DNA of 64,000 nt, from assembly GCF_036898095.1 (NCBI RefSeq), contig NC_090750.1:92684669-92748668 (forward strand). Direction: 5' to 3'. How positions within the stretch are numbered: the stretch's first letter is position 1; each line of letters begins with the position of its first letter. The notes below the pieces were generated by a model. The model searched no databases. It was not told the DNA's origin and saw nothing but the letters and a program-made list of their open reading frames with translations. This document shows positions 1 to 13,300 of the stretch, in pieces. This DNA comes from Palaemon carinicauda. Taxonomy: Eukaryota > Arthropoda > Malacostraca > Decapoda > Palaemonidae. The position numbers were made by a program, and so were the translations under genes.

Positions 1-904
1 GTCCTGTTCAAATGGTGAAATGAACAATTAGTTTCGTATAGATAGTAGTTTTGTGGTGGCTGATGCGGTGACGTCCTTGACTGGTGAACGCCAGGCTGGG
101 GTTCGAGTCCTGTTCAAATGGTGAAATGAACAATAAGTTTCGTATAGATGGTAGTTTTGTGGTGGTTCATGCGGTGACGTCCTTGACTGGTGAACGCCAG
201 GCTGGGGTTCGAGTACTGTTCAAATGGTGAAATGAACAATAAGTTTCGTATAGATAGTAGTTTTGTGGTGGCTCATGCGGTGACGTACTTGACTGGTGAA
301 CTCCAGGCTGGCGTTCGAGTCCTGTTCAAATGGTGAAATGAACAATAAGTTTCGTATAGATAGTAGTTTTGTGGTGGCTGATGCAGTGACGTCCTTGACT
401 GGTGAACGACAGGGTGGGGTTCAAGTCCTGTTCAAATGGTGAAATGAACAATTAGTTTCGTATAGATAGTAGTTTTGTGCTGGCTGATGCGGTGACGTCC
501 TTGACTGGTGAACGCTGGGCTGGGGTTCGAGTCCTGTTCAAATGGTGAAATGAACAATTAGTTGCGTATAGATAGTAGTTTTGTGGTGGCTAATGCGTGA
601 CGTCCTTGACTGGTGAACGCCGGGCTGGGGTTCGAGTCCTGTTCAAATGGTGAAATGAACAATTAATTTCGTATAGATAGTAGTTTTGTGGTGGCTGATG
701 CGGTGACGTCCTTGACTGGTGAAAGCGGTGCTGGGGTTCGAGTCCTGTTCAAATGGTGAAATGAACAATTAGTTGCGTATAGATAGTAGTTTTGTGGTGG
801 CCGATGCAGTGACGCCCTTGACTGGTGAACGCCAGGCTGGGGTTTGAGTCCTGTTCAAATGGTGAAATGAACAATTAGTTTCGTATGGATAGTAGTTTTT
901 TGGT

Positions 905-960
905 GGCAGATTCTGTTCAAATGGTGAAATGAACAATTAGTTTCGTATAGATATTAGTTT
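905..960 (+). repeat. Short satellite unit lacking the tRNA-like domain (marker unit)
   Basis: In this unit GGTGGCAGATTCTG joins the A-box start directly to the sequence after the B box, removing most of the A-B interval and the B box itself. The same junction recurs near 7,967, 11,605, 15,759 and 23,619, with a variant junction near 19,993. It is usually followed by a unit with GTTGGCCGATGCGG. The spacings (about 7,062, 3,638, 4,154, 4,234 and 3,626 bp) show that one deletion event was copied with its neighbours as part of a higher-order repeat. Confidence 0.8.
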
Positions 961-3900
961 TTTGTTAGCCGATGCGGTGACGTCCTTGACTGGTGAACGC
1001 CAGGCTGGGGTTCGAGTCATGTTCAAATGGTGAAATGAACAATTAGTTTCGTATAGATAGTAGTTTTGTTGTGGCCGATGCGGTGACATCCTTGACTGGT
1101 GAACGCCGGGCTGGGGTTCGAGTCCTGTTCAAATGGTAAAATGAACAATTAGTTTTGTATAGATAGTAGTTTTGATGTGGCCGATGCGCTTACGTCCTTG
1201 ACTGTTGAATGCCGGGCTGGGGTTCGAGACCTGTTCAAATGGTGAATTGAAATATTAGTTTCGTATAGATAGTAGTTTTGTGGTGGCCGATGCGGTGACT
1301 TCCTTGACTGGTGAACGCCGGGCCGGAGTTCGAGTCCTGTTCAAATGGTGAAATGAACAATTAGTTCCGTATAGATAGTAGTTTTGTGGTGGCCGATGCT
1401 GTGACGTCCTTGACTGGTGAATGCCAGGCTGGGGTTCGAGTCATGTTCGAATGGTGAAATGAACAATTAGTTTCGTATAGATTGTAGTTTTGTTGTGGGT
1501 GATGCGGTGACGTCCTTGACTGGTGAAAGCTAAGCTGGGGTTTGAGTCCTGTTCAAATGGTTAAATGAACAATTAGTTTCGTATAAATAGTAGTTTTGTG
1601 GTGGCTGATGCGGTGATGTCCTTGACTGGTGAACGCCGGGCTGGGATTCGAGTCCTATTGAAATAGTGAAATGAACAATCAGTTTCGTATAGATATTAGT
1701 TTTGTGGTGGCTGATGCGGTGACGTCCTTGACTGGTGAACGCCGGGCTGGGGTGCAAGTGCTGTTCAAATGGTTAAATGAACAATAAATTTCGTATAGAT
1801 AGTAGTTTTGTGGTTGCCGATGCGGTGACGTCCTTGAATGGTGAAAGCCACGCTGGGGTTCGAGTCCTGTTCAAATAGTGAAATGAACAATTAGTTTCGT
1901 ATAGATAGTAGTTTTGTGCTAGCCGATGCTGTGACGTCCTTGAATGGTAAAAGCCAGGCTGGGGTTCAAGTCCTGTTCAAATGGTGAAATGAACAATTAG
2001 TTTCGTATAGATAGTAGTTTTGTCGTGGCTGATGCGGTGACGTCCTTGACTGGTGAACGCCAGGCTGGGGTTCGAGTCCTGTAAAAAAGGGTGAAATGAA
2101 CAATTAGTTTCGTATAGATAGTAGTTTTGTGGTGGCTGATGCGGTGACGTCCTTGACTGGTGAACGCCAGGCTGGGGTTCGAGTCCTGTTCAAATGGTGA
2201 AATGAACAATAAGTTTCGTATAGATAGTAGTTTTGTGGTGGCTGATGCGGTGACGTCCTTGACTGGTGAACGCCGGGCTGGGGTTCGAGTCCTGTTCAAA
2301 GGGTGAAATGAACAATTAGTTTCGTATAGATAGTAGTTTTGTGGTGGCTGATGCGGTGACGTCCTTGACTGGTGAACGCCAGGCTGGGGTTCGAGTCCTG
2401 TTCAAATGGTGAAATGAACAATAAGTTTCGTATAGATAGTAGTTTTGTGGTGGCTGATGCGGTGACGTCCTTGACTGGTGAACGCCGGGCTGGAGTTCGA
2501 GTCCTCTTCAAATGGTGAAATGAACAATTAGTTTCGTATAGATAGTAGTTTGTGGTGGCCGAAGCGGTGACGTCCTTGACTGGTGAACGCCGGGCGTTTT
2601 GTGGTGACTGATGCGGTGATGTCCTTGACTGGTGAACGCCAGGCTGGGGTTCGAGTCCTGTTCAAATGGTGAAATGAACAGTTAGTTTGGTATAGATAGT
2701 AGTTTTGTGGTGGCTCATGCGGTGACGTCCTTGACTAGTGAACGCCAGGCTGGGGTTCAAGTCCTGTTCAAATTGTGAAATGAACAATTAGTTTCGTATA
2801 GATTGTAGTTTTGTGGTGACTGATGCGGTGACGTCCTTAACTGGTGAACGCCAGGCTGGGGTTCGAATCCTGTTCAAATGGTGAAATGAACAATTAGTTT
2901 CGTATAGATAGTAGTTTTGTGGTGGCTGATGTGGTGCCGTCCTTGACTGGTCAACGCCGGGCTGGGGTTCGAGTCCTGTTCAAATGGTGAAATGAACAAT
3001 CAGTTTCGTATAGATAGTAGTTTTATGGTGGCTGATGCGGTGACGTCCTTGACTATTGAACGACAGGCTGGGGTTCGAGTCCTGTTCGAGTGGTGAAATG
3101 AACAATCAATTTCGTATAGATAGTAGTTTTGTGGTGGCCGATGCAGTTACGTCCTTGACTGGTGGACGCCGGGCTGGGGTTTGAGTCCTGTTCAAATGGT
3201 GAAATGAACAATTAGTTTCGTATAGATAGTAGTTTTGTGGTGGCTGATGCGGTGACGTCCTAGATAGGTGAACGCCGGGCTGGGGTTTAAGTCCTGTTCA
3301 AATGGTGAAATAAACAATTAGTTTCGTATAGATAGTAGTTTTGTGGTGGCCGATGCGGTGACGTCCTTGACTGGTGAAAGCTAGGCTGGGGTTCGAGTCC
3401 TGATCAGATGGTGAAATGAACAATTAGTTTCGTATAGATAGTAGTTTTGTGGTGGCCGATGCGGTGACGTCCTTGACTGGTGAACGCCAGGCTGGGGTTC
3501 GAGTCCTGTAAAAAAGGGTGAAATGAACAATTAGTTTCGTATAGATAGTAGTTTTGTGGTGGCTGATGCGGTGACGTCCTTGACTGGTGAACGCCAGGCT
3601 GGGGTTCGAGTCCTGTTCAAATGGTGAAATGAACAATAAGTTTCGTATAGATAGTAGTTTTGTGGTGGCTGATGCGGTGACGTCCTTGACTGGTGAACGC
3701 CGGGCTGGGGTTCGAGTCCTGTTCAAATGGTGAAATGAACAATAAGTTTCGTATAGATAGTAGTTTTGTGGTGGTTCATGCGGTGACGTCCTTGACTGGT
3801 GAACGCCAGGCTGGGGTTCGAGTACTGTTCGAATGGTGAAATGAACAATAAGTTTCGTATATATAGTAGTTTTGTGGTGGCTCATGAGGTGACGTACTTG

Positions 3901-6900
3901 ACTGGTGAACTCCAGGCTGGGGTTCGATTCCTGTTCAAATGGTGAAATGAACAATAAGTTTCGTATAGATAGTAGTTTTGTGGTGGCTGATGCAGTGACG
4001 TCCTTGACTGGTGAACGACAGGCTGGGGTTCAAGTCCTGTTCAAATGGTGAAATGAACAATTAGTTTCGTATAGATAGTAGTTTTGTGGTAGCTGATGTG
4101 GTGACGTCCTTGACTGGTGAACGCTGGGCTGGGGTTCGAGTCCTGTTCAAATGGTGAAATGAACAATTAGTTGCGTATAGATAGTAGTTTTGTGGTGGCT
4201 GATGCGGTGACGTCCTTGACTGGTGAATGTAGGGCTGGGGTTTGAGTCCTGTTCAGATGGTGAAATGAACAATCAGTTTCGTATAGATAGTAGTTTTGTG
4301 GTGGCCGATGCGGTGACGTCCTTGACTGGTGAAAGCTAGGCTGGGGTTCGAGTCCTGTTCAGATGGTGAAATGAACAATTAGTTTTGTATAGATAGTAGT
4401 TTTGTGGTGGCTCATGCGGTGACGTCCTTGACTGGTGAATGTAGGGCTGGGGTTTGAGTCCTGTTCAGATGGTGAAATGAACAATCAGTTTCGTATAGAT
4501 AGTAGTTTTGTGGTGGCCGATGCGGTGACTTCCTTGACTGGTGAAAGCTAGGCTGGGGTTCGAGTCCTGTTCAGATGGTGAAATGAACAATTAGTTTCGT
4601 ATAGATAGTAGTTTTGTGGTGGCTCATGCGGTGACGTACTTGACTGGTGAACTCCAGGCTGGGGTTCGATTCCTGTTCAAATGGTGAAATGAACAATAAG
4701 TTTCGTATAGATAGTAGTTTTGTGGTGGCTGATGCAGTGACGTCCTTGACTGGTGAACGACAGGCTGGGGTTCAAGTCCTGTTCATTTGGTGAAATGAAC
4801 AATTAGTTTCGTATAGATAGTAGTTTTGTGGTGGCTGATGTGGTGACGTCCTTGACTGGTGAATGTAGGGCTGGGGTTCGAGTCCTGTTCAAATGGTGAA
4901 ATGAACAATTGGGGTCATATATATATAGTAGTTTTGTGGTGGCTGATGCGGAGACGTCCTTGACTAGTGAATGCCGGGCTGGGGTTCGAGTCCTGTTCAA
5001 ATGGTGGAATGAACAATTAGTTGCGTATAGATAGTAGTTTTGTGGTGGCTGATGCGGTGACGTCCTTGACTGGTGAATGTAGGGCTGGGGTTTGAGTCCT
5101 GTTCAGATGGTGAAATGAACAATCAGTTTCGTATAGATAGTAGTTTTGTGGTGGCTGATGCGGTGACGTCCTTGACTGGTGAATGTAGGGCTGGGGTTTG
5201 AGTCCTGTTCAGATGGTGAAATGAACAATCAGTTTCGTATAGATAGTAGTTTTGTGGTGGCCGATGCGGTGACGTCCTTGACTGGTGAAAGCTAGGCTGG
5301 GGTTCGAGTCCTGTTCAGATGGTGAAATGAACAATTAGTTTCGTATAGATAGTAGTTTTGTGGTGGCTCATGCGGTGACGTCCTTAACTGGTGAACGCCA
5401 GGCTGGGGTTCGAGTCCTGTTTAAATGGTGAAATGAACATTTAGTTTCGTATAGATAGTAGTTTTGTTGTGGCTGATGCGTTGACGTCCTTGACTGGTGA
5501 ACGCCAGGCTGGTGTTTGAGTCCTGTTCAAATGGTGAAATGAACAATTAGTTTCGTATAGATAGTAGTTTTGTGGTGGCTGATGCGGTGACGTCCTTGAC
5601 TGGGGAACGCCAGGCTTGGGTTCGAGTCCTGTTCAAATGATGAAATGAACAATTAGTTTTGTATAGATATTAGTTTTGTGGTGGTTGATGCGGTGACGTC
5701 CTTGACTGGTGAATGCCAGGCTGGGGTTCGAGTCCTGTTCAAATGGTGAATTGAACAATTAGTTTCGTATAGATAGTAGTTTTGTGGTGGCTGATGCGGT
5801 GACGTCCTTGACTGGTGAACGCCAGGCTGGGGTTCGAGTCCTGTTCAAATGGTGAATTGAACAATAAGTTTCGTATAGATAGTAGTTTTGTGGTGGTTCA
5901 TGCGGTGACGTCCTTGACTGGTGAACGCCAGGTTGTGGTTCGAGTACTGTTCAAATGGTGAAATGAACAATAAGTTTCGTATAGATAGTAGTTTTGTGGT
6001 GGCTCATGCGGTGACGTACTTGACTGGTGAACTCCAGGCTGGCGTTCGAGTCCTGTTCAAATGGTGAAATGAACAATTGGGGTCATATATATATAGTAGT
6101 TTTGTGGTGGCTGATGCGGAGACGTCCTTGACTAGTGAATGCCGGGCTGGGGTTCGAGTCCTGTTCAAATGGTGGAATGAACAATCGGTTTCGTATAGAT
6201 AGTAGTTTTGTGGTGGTTGATGCGGTGACGTCCTTGACTGGTGAAAGCCGGGCTGGGGTTCGAGTAAAGTTCAAATGGTGAAATGAACAATCAGTTTCGT
6301 ATAGATAGTAGTTTTGTGGTGGCTGATGCGGTGATGTCCTTGACTGGTGAACGCCGGGCTGGGGTTCGAGTCCTGTCCAAATGGTGAAATGAACTATCAG
6401 TTTCGTATAGATAGTAGATTTGTGGTGGCTGATGCGGTGACGTCCTTGATTGGTGAACGCCAGGATGGGGTTCGAGTCCTGTTCAAATGGTGAAATGAAC
6501 AATTAGTTTCGCATAGATAGTAGTTTTGTGGTGGCTGATGCGGTGACGTCCTTGACTGGTGAACGCCAGGCTGGGGTTCGAGTCCTGTTCAAATGGTGAA
6601 ATGAACAATTAGTTTTGTATAGATAGTAGTTTTGTGGTGGCTGATGCGGTGACATCCTTGACTGGTGAATGTCGGGCTGGGGTTGGAGTCCTGTTCAGAT
6701 GGTGAAATGAACAATCAGTTTCATATAGATAGTAGTTTTGTGGTGGCCGAAGCGGTGACGTCCTTGACTGGTGAACGTCAGGCTGGGGTTCGAGTCCTGT
6801 TCAAATGGTGAAATGAATAATCAATTTCGTATAGATAGTAGTTTTTTGGTGGCCGATGTGGTGACATCCTTGACTGGTGGACACCAGGCTGGGATTTGAG

Positions 6901-7338
6901 TCCTGTTCAAATGGTGAAATGAACAATTAGTTTCGTAAAGATAGTAGTTTTGTGGTGGCCGAAGCGGTGACGTCCTTGACTGGTGAACGCCAGGCTGGAG
7001 TTCGAGTCTTGTTCAAATGGTGAAATGAACAATTAGTTTCGTATAGATAGTAGTTTTGTGGTGGCCGATGCGGTGACGTCCTTGACTGGTGAACGCCGGG
7101 CTGGGGTTCGAGTCCTGTTCAAATAGTGAAATGAACAATTAGTTTCGTATAGATAGTTGTTTTGTGGTGGCCGATGCGATGACGTCCTTGACTATTGAAA
7201 GCCAGGCTGGGGCTCGAGTCTTGTTGAAAAGGTGAAATGAACAATTAGTTTTGTATAGATAATAGTCTTGTGGTGGCCGATGCGGTGACGTCCTTGACTG
7301 GTGAACACCAGGCTGGGGTTCGAGTCCTGTTCGAATGG

Positions 7339-7352
7339 TGAAATGAACAATT
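7339..7352 (+). repeat. Junction of a short unit lacking the linker and T-run
   Basis: Here GAACAATT is joined directly to GGTGGCCG, so about 25 bp of linker, including TTTCGTATAG and the TTTT run, is missing and the unit is about 81 bp. The same junction occurs near 7,641, 11,279 and 19,268; related shortenings occur near 15,018, 19,668 and 23,287. Two neighbouring tRNA-like domains are thereby fused without the intervening terminator. Confidence 0.75.
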
Positions 7353-10300
7353 GGTGGCCGATGCGGTGACGTCCTTGACTGGTGAACGCCAGGCTAGGGT
7401 TCGAGTCCTGTTCGAATGGTAAAATGAACAATTAGTTTTGTATAGATAGTAGTTATGTGGTGGCCGATGCGGTGACGTCCTTGACTGGTGAACGCCAGGC
7501 TTTGGTTCGAGTCCTGTTCGATTGGTGAAATGAACAATTAGTTTCGTATAGATAGTAGTTTTGTGGTGGCCGATGCAGTGACGCCCTTGACTGGTGAACG
7601 CCAGGCTGGGGTTTGAGTCCTGTTCAAATGGTGAAATGAACAATTGGTGGCCGATGCGGTGACGTCCTTGACTGGTGAACGCTAGGCTAGGGTTCGAGTC
7701 CTGTTCGAATGGTAAAATGAACAATTAGTTTTGTATAGATAGTGGTTATGTGGTGGCCGATGCGGTGACGTCCTTGACTGGTGAACGCCAGGCTTTGGTT
7801 CGAGTCCTGTTCGATTGGTGAAATGAACAATTAGTTTCGTATAGATAGTAGTTTTGTGGTGGCCGATGCAGTGACGCCCTTAACTGGTGAACGCCAGGCT
7901 GGGGTTTGAGTCCTGTTCAAATGGTGAAATGAACAATTAGTTTCGTATAGATTGTAGTTTTTTGGTGGCAGATTCTGTTCAAATGGTGAAATGAACAATT
8001 AGTTTCGTATAGATATTAGTTTTTTGTTGGCCGATGCGGTGACGTCCTTGACTGGTGAACGCCGGGCTGGGGTTCGAGTCATGTTCAAATGGTGAAATGA
8101 ACAATTAGTTTCGTATAGATAGTAGTTTTGTTGTGGCCGATGCGGTGACATCCTTGACTGGTGAACGCCGGGCTGGGGTTCGAGTCCTGTTCAAATGGTA
8201 AAATGAACAATTAGTTTTGTATAGATAGTAGTTTTGATGTGGCCGATGCGCTTACGTCCTTGACTGTTGAATGCCGGGCTGGGGTTCAAGACCTGTTCAA
8301 ATGGTGAATTGAAATATTAGTTTCGTATAGATAGTAGTTTTGTGGTGGCCGATGCGGTGACTTCCTTGACTGGTGAATGCCGGGCCGGAGTTCGAGTCCT
8401 GTTCAAATGGTGAAATGAACAATTAGTTCCATATAGATATTAGTTTTGTGGTGGCCGATGCTGTGACGTCCTTGACTGGTGAACGACGGGCTGGGGTGCA
8501 AGTGCTGTTCAAATGGTTAAATGAACAATAAATTTCGTATAGATAGTAGTTTTGTGGTGGCCGATGCGGTGACGTCCTTGAATGGTGAAAGCCAGGCTGG
8601 GGTTCGAGTCTTGTTCAAATGGTGAAATGAACAATTAGTTTCGTATAGATAGTAGTTTTGTGCTAGCCGATGCTGTGACGTCCTTGAATGGTAAAAGCCA
8701 GGCTGGGGTTCAAGTCCTGTTCAAATGGTGGAATGAACAATTAGTTTCGTATAGATAGTAGTTTTGTCGTGGCTGATGAGGTGACGTCCTTGACTGGTGA
8801 ACGCCAGGCTGGGGTTCGAGTCCTGTTCAAAGGGTGAAATGAACAATTAGTTTCGTATAGATAGTAGTTTTGTGGTGGCTGATGCGGTGACGTCCTTGAC
8901 TGGTGAACGCCAGGCTGGGGTTCGAGTCCTGTTCAAATGGTGAAATGAACAATAAGTTTCGTATAGATAGTAGTTTTGTGGTGGCTGATGCGGTGACGTC
9001 CTTGACTGGTGAACGCCGGGCTGGGGTTCGAGTCCTGTTCAAAGGGTGAAATGAACAATTAGTTTCGTATAGATAGTAGTTTTGTGGTGGCTGATGCGGT
9101 GACGTCCTTGACTGGTGAACGCCAGGCTGGGGTTCGAGTCCTGTTCAAATGGTGAAATGAACAATAAGTTTCGTATAGATAGTAGTTTTGTGGTGGCTGA
9201 TGCGGTGACGTCCTTGACTGGTGAACGCCGGGCTGGGGTTCGAGTCCTGTTCAAATGGTGAAATGAACAATAAGTTTCGTATAGATAGTAGTTTTGTGGT
9301 GGTTCATGCGGTGACGTCCTTGACTGGTGAACGCCAGGCTGGGGTTCGAGTACTGTTCAAATGGTGAAATGAACAATAAGTTTCGTATAGATAGTAGTTT
9401 TGTGGTGGCTCATGCGGTGACGTACTTGACTGGTGAACTCCAGGCTGGGGTTCGATTCCTGTTCAAATGGTGAAATGAACAATAAGTTTCGTATAGATAG
9501 TAGTTTTGTGGTGGCTGATGCAGTGACGTCCTTGACTGGTGAACGACAGGCTGGGGTTCAAGTCCTGTTCATTTGGTGAAATGAACAATTAGTTTCGTAT
9601 AGATAGTAGTTTTGTGGTGGCTGATGTGGTGACGTACTTGACTGGTGAACGCTGGGCTGGGGTTCGAGTCCTGTTCAAATGGTGAAATGAACAATTAGTT
9701 GCGTATAGATAGTAGTTTTGTGGTGGCTGATGCGGTGACGTCCTTGACTGGTGAACGCCGGGCTGGGGTTCGAGTCCTGTTCAAATGGTGAAATGAACAA
9801 TTAATTTCGTATAGATAGTAGTTTTGTGGTGGCTGATGCGGTGACGTCCTTGACTGGTGAAAGCGGTGCTGGGGTTCGAGTCCTGTTCAAATGGTGAAAT
9901 GAACAATTGGGGTCATATATATAGTAGTTTTGTGGTGGCTGATGCGGAGACGTCCTTGACTAGTGAAGGCCGGGCTGGGGTTCGAGTCCTGTTCAAATGG
10001 TGGAATGAACAATTAGTTTCGTATAGATAGTAGTTTTGTGGTGGCCGATGCGGTGACGTCCTTGACTGGTGAAAGCCGGGCTGGGGTTCGAGTAAAGTTC
10101 AAATGGTGAAATGAACAATCAGTTTCGTATAGATAGTAGTTTTGTGGTGGCTGATGCGGTGATGTCCTTGACTGGTGAACGCCGGGCTGGGGTTCGAGTC
10201 CTGTTCAAATGGTGAAATGAACTATCAGTTTCGTATAGATAGTAGATTTGTGGTGGCTGATGCGGTGACGTCCTTGACTGGTGAACGCCAGGATGGGGTT

Positions 10301-13300
10301 CGAGTCCTGTTCAAATGGTGAAATGAACAATTAGTTTCGTATAGATAGTAGTTTTGTGGTGGCTGATGCGGTGACGTCCTTGACTGGTGAACGCCAGGCT
10401 GGTTTTCGAGTCCTGTTAAAATGGTGAAATGAACAATTAGTTTCATATAGATTGTAGTTATGTGGTGGCTGATGCGGTGACGTCCTTGACTGGTGAACGC
10501 CGGGCTGGGGTTCGAGTCCTGTTCAAATGGTGAAATGAACAATTAGTTTCGTATAGATAGTAGTTTTGTGGTGGCTGATGCGGTGACATCCTTGACTGGT
10601 GAATGCCGGGCTGGGGTTGGAGTCCTGTTCAGATGGTGAAATGAACAATCAGTTTCGTATAGATAGTAGTTTTGTGGTGGCCGAAGCGGTGACGTCCTTG
10701 ACTGGTGAACGCCAGGCTGGGGTTCGAGTCCTGTTCAAATGGTGAAATGAATAATGAATTTCGTATAGATAGTAGTTTTTTGGGGCCGATGTGGTGACAT
10801 CCTTGACTGGTGGACACCGGGCTGGGGTTTGAGTCCTGTTCAAATGGTGAAATGAACAATTAGTTTCGTAAAGATAGTAGTTTTGTGGTGGCCGAAGCGG
10901 TGACGTCCTTGACTGGTGAACGCCAGGCTGGAGTTCGAGTCTTGTTCAAATGGTGAAATGAACAATTAGTTTCGTATAGATAGTAGTTTTGTGGTGGCCG
11001 ATGCGTGACGTCCTTGACTGGTCAACGCCGGGCTGGGGTTCGAGTCCTGTTCAAATAGTGAAATGAACAATTAGTTTCGTATAGATAGTGTTTTGTGGTG
11101 GCCGATGCGATGACGTCCTTGACTATTGAACGCCAGGCTGGGGCTCGATTCTTGTTGAAAAGGTGAAATGAACAATTAGTTTTGTATAGATAGTAGTCTT
11201 TTGGTGGCCGATGCGGTGACGTCCTTGACTGGTGAACACCAGGCTGGGGTTCGAGTCCTGTTCGAATGGTGAAATGAACAATTGGTGGCCGATGCGGTGA
11301 CGTCCTTGACTGGTGAACGCCAGGCTAGGGTTCGAGTCCTGTTCGAATGGTAAAATGAACAATCAGTTTTGTATAGATAGTAGTTATGTGGTGTCCGATG
11401 CGGTGACGTCCTTGACTGGTGAACGCCAGGCTGTGGTTCGAGTCCTGTTCGAATGGTGAAATGAACAATTAGTTTCGTATAGATAGTAGTTTTTTGGTGG
11501 CCGATGCAGTGACGACCTTGACTGGTGAACGCCAGGCCGGGGTTTGAGTCCTGTTCAAATGGTGAAATGAACAATTAGTTTCGTATAGATAGTAGTTTTT
11601 TGGTGGCAGATTCTGTTCAAATGGTGAAATGAACAATTAGTTTCGTATAGATATTAGTTTTTTGTTGGCCGATGCGGTGACTTCCTTGACTGGTGAACGC
11701 CGGGCCGGAGTTCGAGTCCTGTTCAAATGGTGAAATGAACAATTAGTTCCGTATAGATAGTAGTTTTGTGGTGGCCGATGCTGTGAAGTCCTTGACTGGT
11801 GAATGCCAGGCTGGGGTTCGAGTCTGTTCGAATGGTGAAATGAACAATTAGTTTCGTATAGATTGTAGTTTTGTTGTGGGTGATGCGGTGACGTCCTTGA
11901 CTGGTGAAAGCTAAGCTGGGGTTTGAGTCCTGTTCAAATGGTTAAATGAACAATTAGTTTCGTATAAATAGTAGTTTTGTGGTGGCTGATGCGGTGATGT
12001 CCTTGACTGGTGAACTCCGGGCTGGGATTCGAGTCCTGTTGAAATAGTGAAATGAACAATCAGTTTCGTATAGATATTAGTTTTGTGGTGGCTGATGCGG
12101 TGACGTCCTTGACTGGTGAACGCCGGGCTGGGGTGCAAGTGCTGTTCAAATGGTTAAATGAACAATTAATTTCGTATAGATAGTAGTTTTGTGGTGGCCG
12201 ATGCGGTGACGTCCTTGAATGGTGAAAGCCAGGCTGGGGTTCGAGTCCTGTTCAAATGTTGAAATGAACAATCAGTTTCGTATAGATAGTAGTTTTGTGC
12301 TAGCCGATGCTGTGACGTCCTTGAATGGTAAAAGCCAGGCTGGTGTTCAAGTCCTGTTCAAATGGTGAAATGAACAATTAGTTTCGTATAGATAGTAGTT
12401 TTGTCGTGGCTGATGCTGTGACGTCCTTGACTGGTGGACGCCAGGCTGGGGTTCGAGTCCTGTTCAAAGGGTGAAATGAACAATTAGTTTCGTATAGATA
12501 GTAGTTTTGTGGTGGCTGATGCGGTGACGTCCTTGACTGGTGAACGCCAGGCTGGGGTTCGAGTCCTGTTCAAATGGTGAAATGAACAATAAGTTTCGTA
12601 TAGATAGTAGTTTTGTGGTGGCTGATGCGGTGACGTCCTTGACTGGTGAACGCCGTGCTGGGGTTCGAGTCCTGTTCAAATGGTGAAATGAACAATTAGT
12701 TTCGTATAGATAGTAGTTTTGTGGTGGTTCATGCGGTGACGTCCTTGACTGGTGAACGCCGGGCTGGGTTCGAGTCCTGTTCAAATGGTGAAATGAACAA
12801 TTAGTTTCGTATAGATAGTAGTTTTGTGGTGGCTGATGCGGTGATGTCCTTGACTGGTGAACGCCGGGCTGGGGTTCGAGTCCTGTTCAAATGGTGAAAT
12901 GAACAATCAGTTTTGTATAGATAGTAGTTTTGTGGTGGCTGATGCGGTGACGTCCTTGACTGGTGAACGCCAGGCTGGGGTTCGAGTCCTGTTCAAATGG
13001 TGAAATGAACAATTAGTTTCGTATAGATAGTAGTTTTGTGGTGGCTGATGCGGTGACGTCCTTGACTGGTGAACGCCAGGCTGGGGTTCGAGTCCTGTTC
13101 AAATGGTGAAATGAACAATTAGTTTCATATAGATTGTAGTTTGTGGTGGCTGATGCGGTGACGTCCTTGACTGGTGAAGCGGGCTGGGGTTCGAGTCCTG
13201 TTCAAATGGTGAAATGAACAATTAGTTTCGTATAGATAGTAGTTTTGTGGTGGCTGATGCGGTGACGTCCTTGACTAGTGAACGCCAGGCTGGGGTTCAA

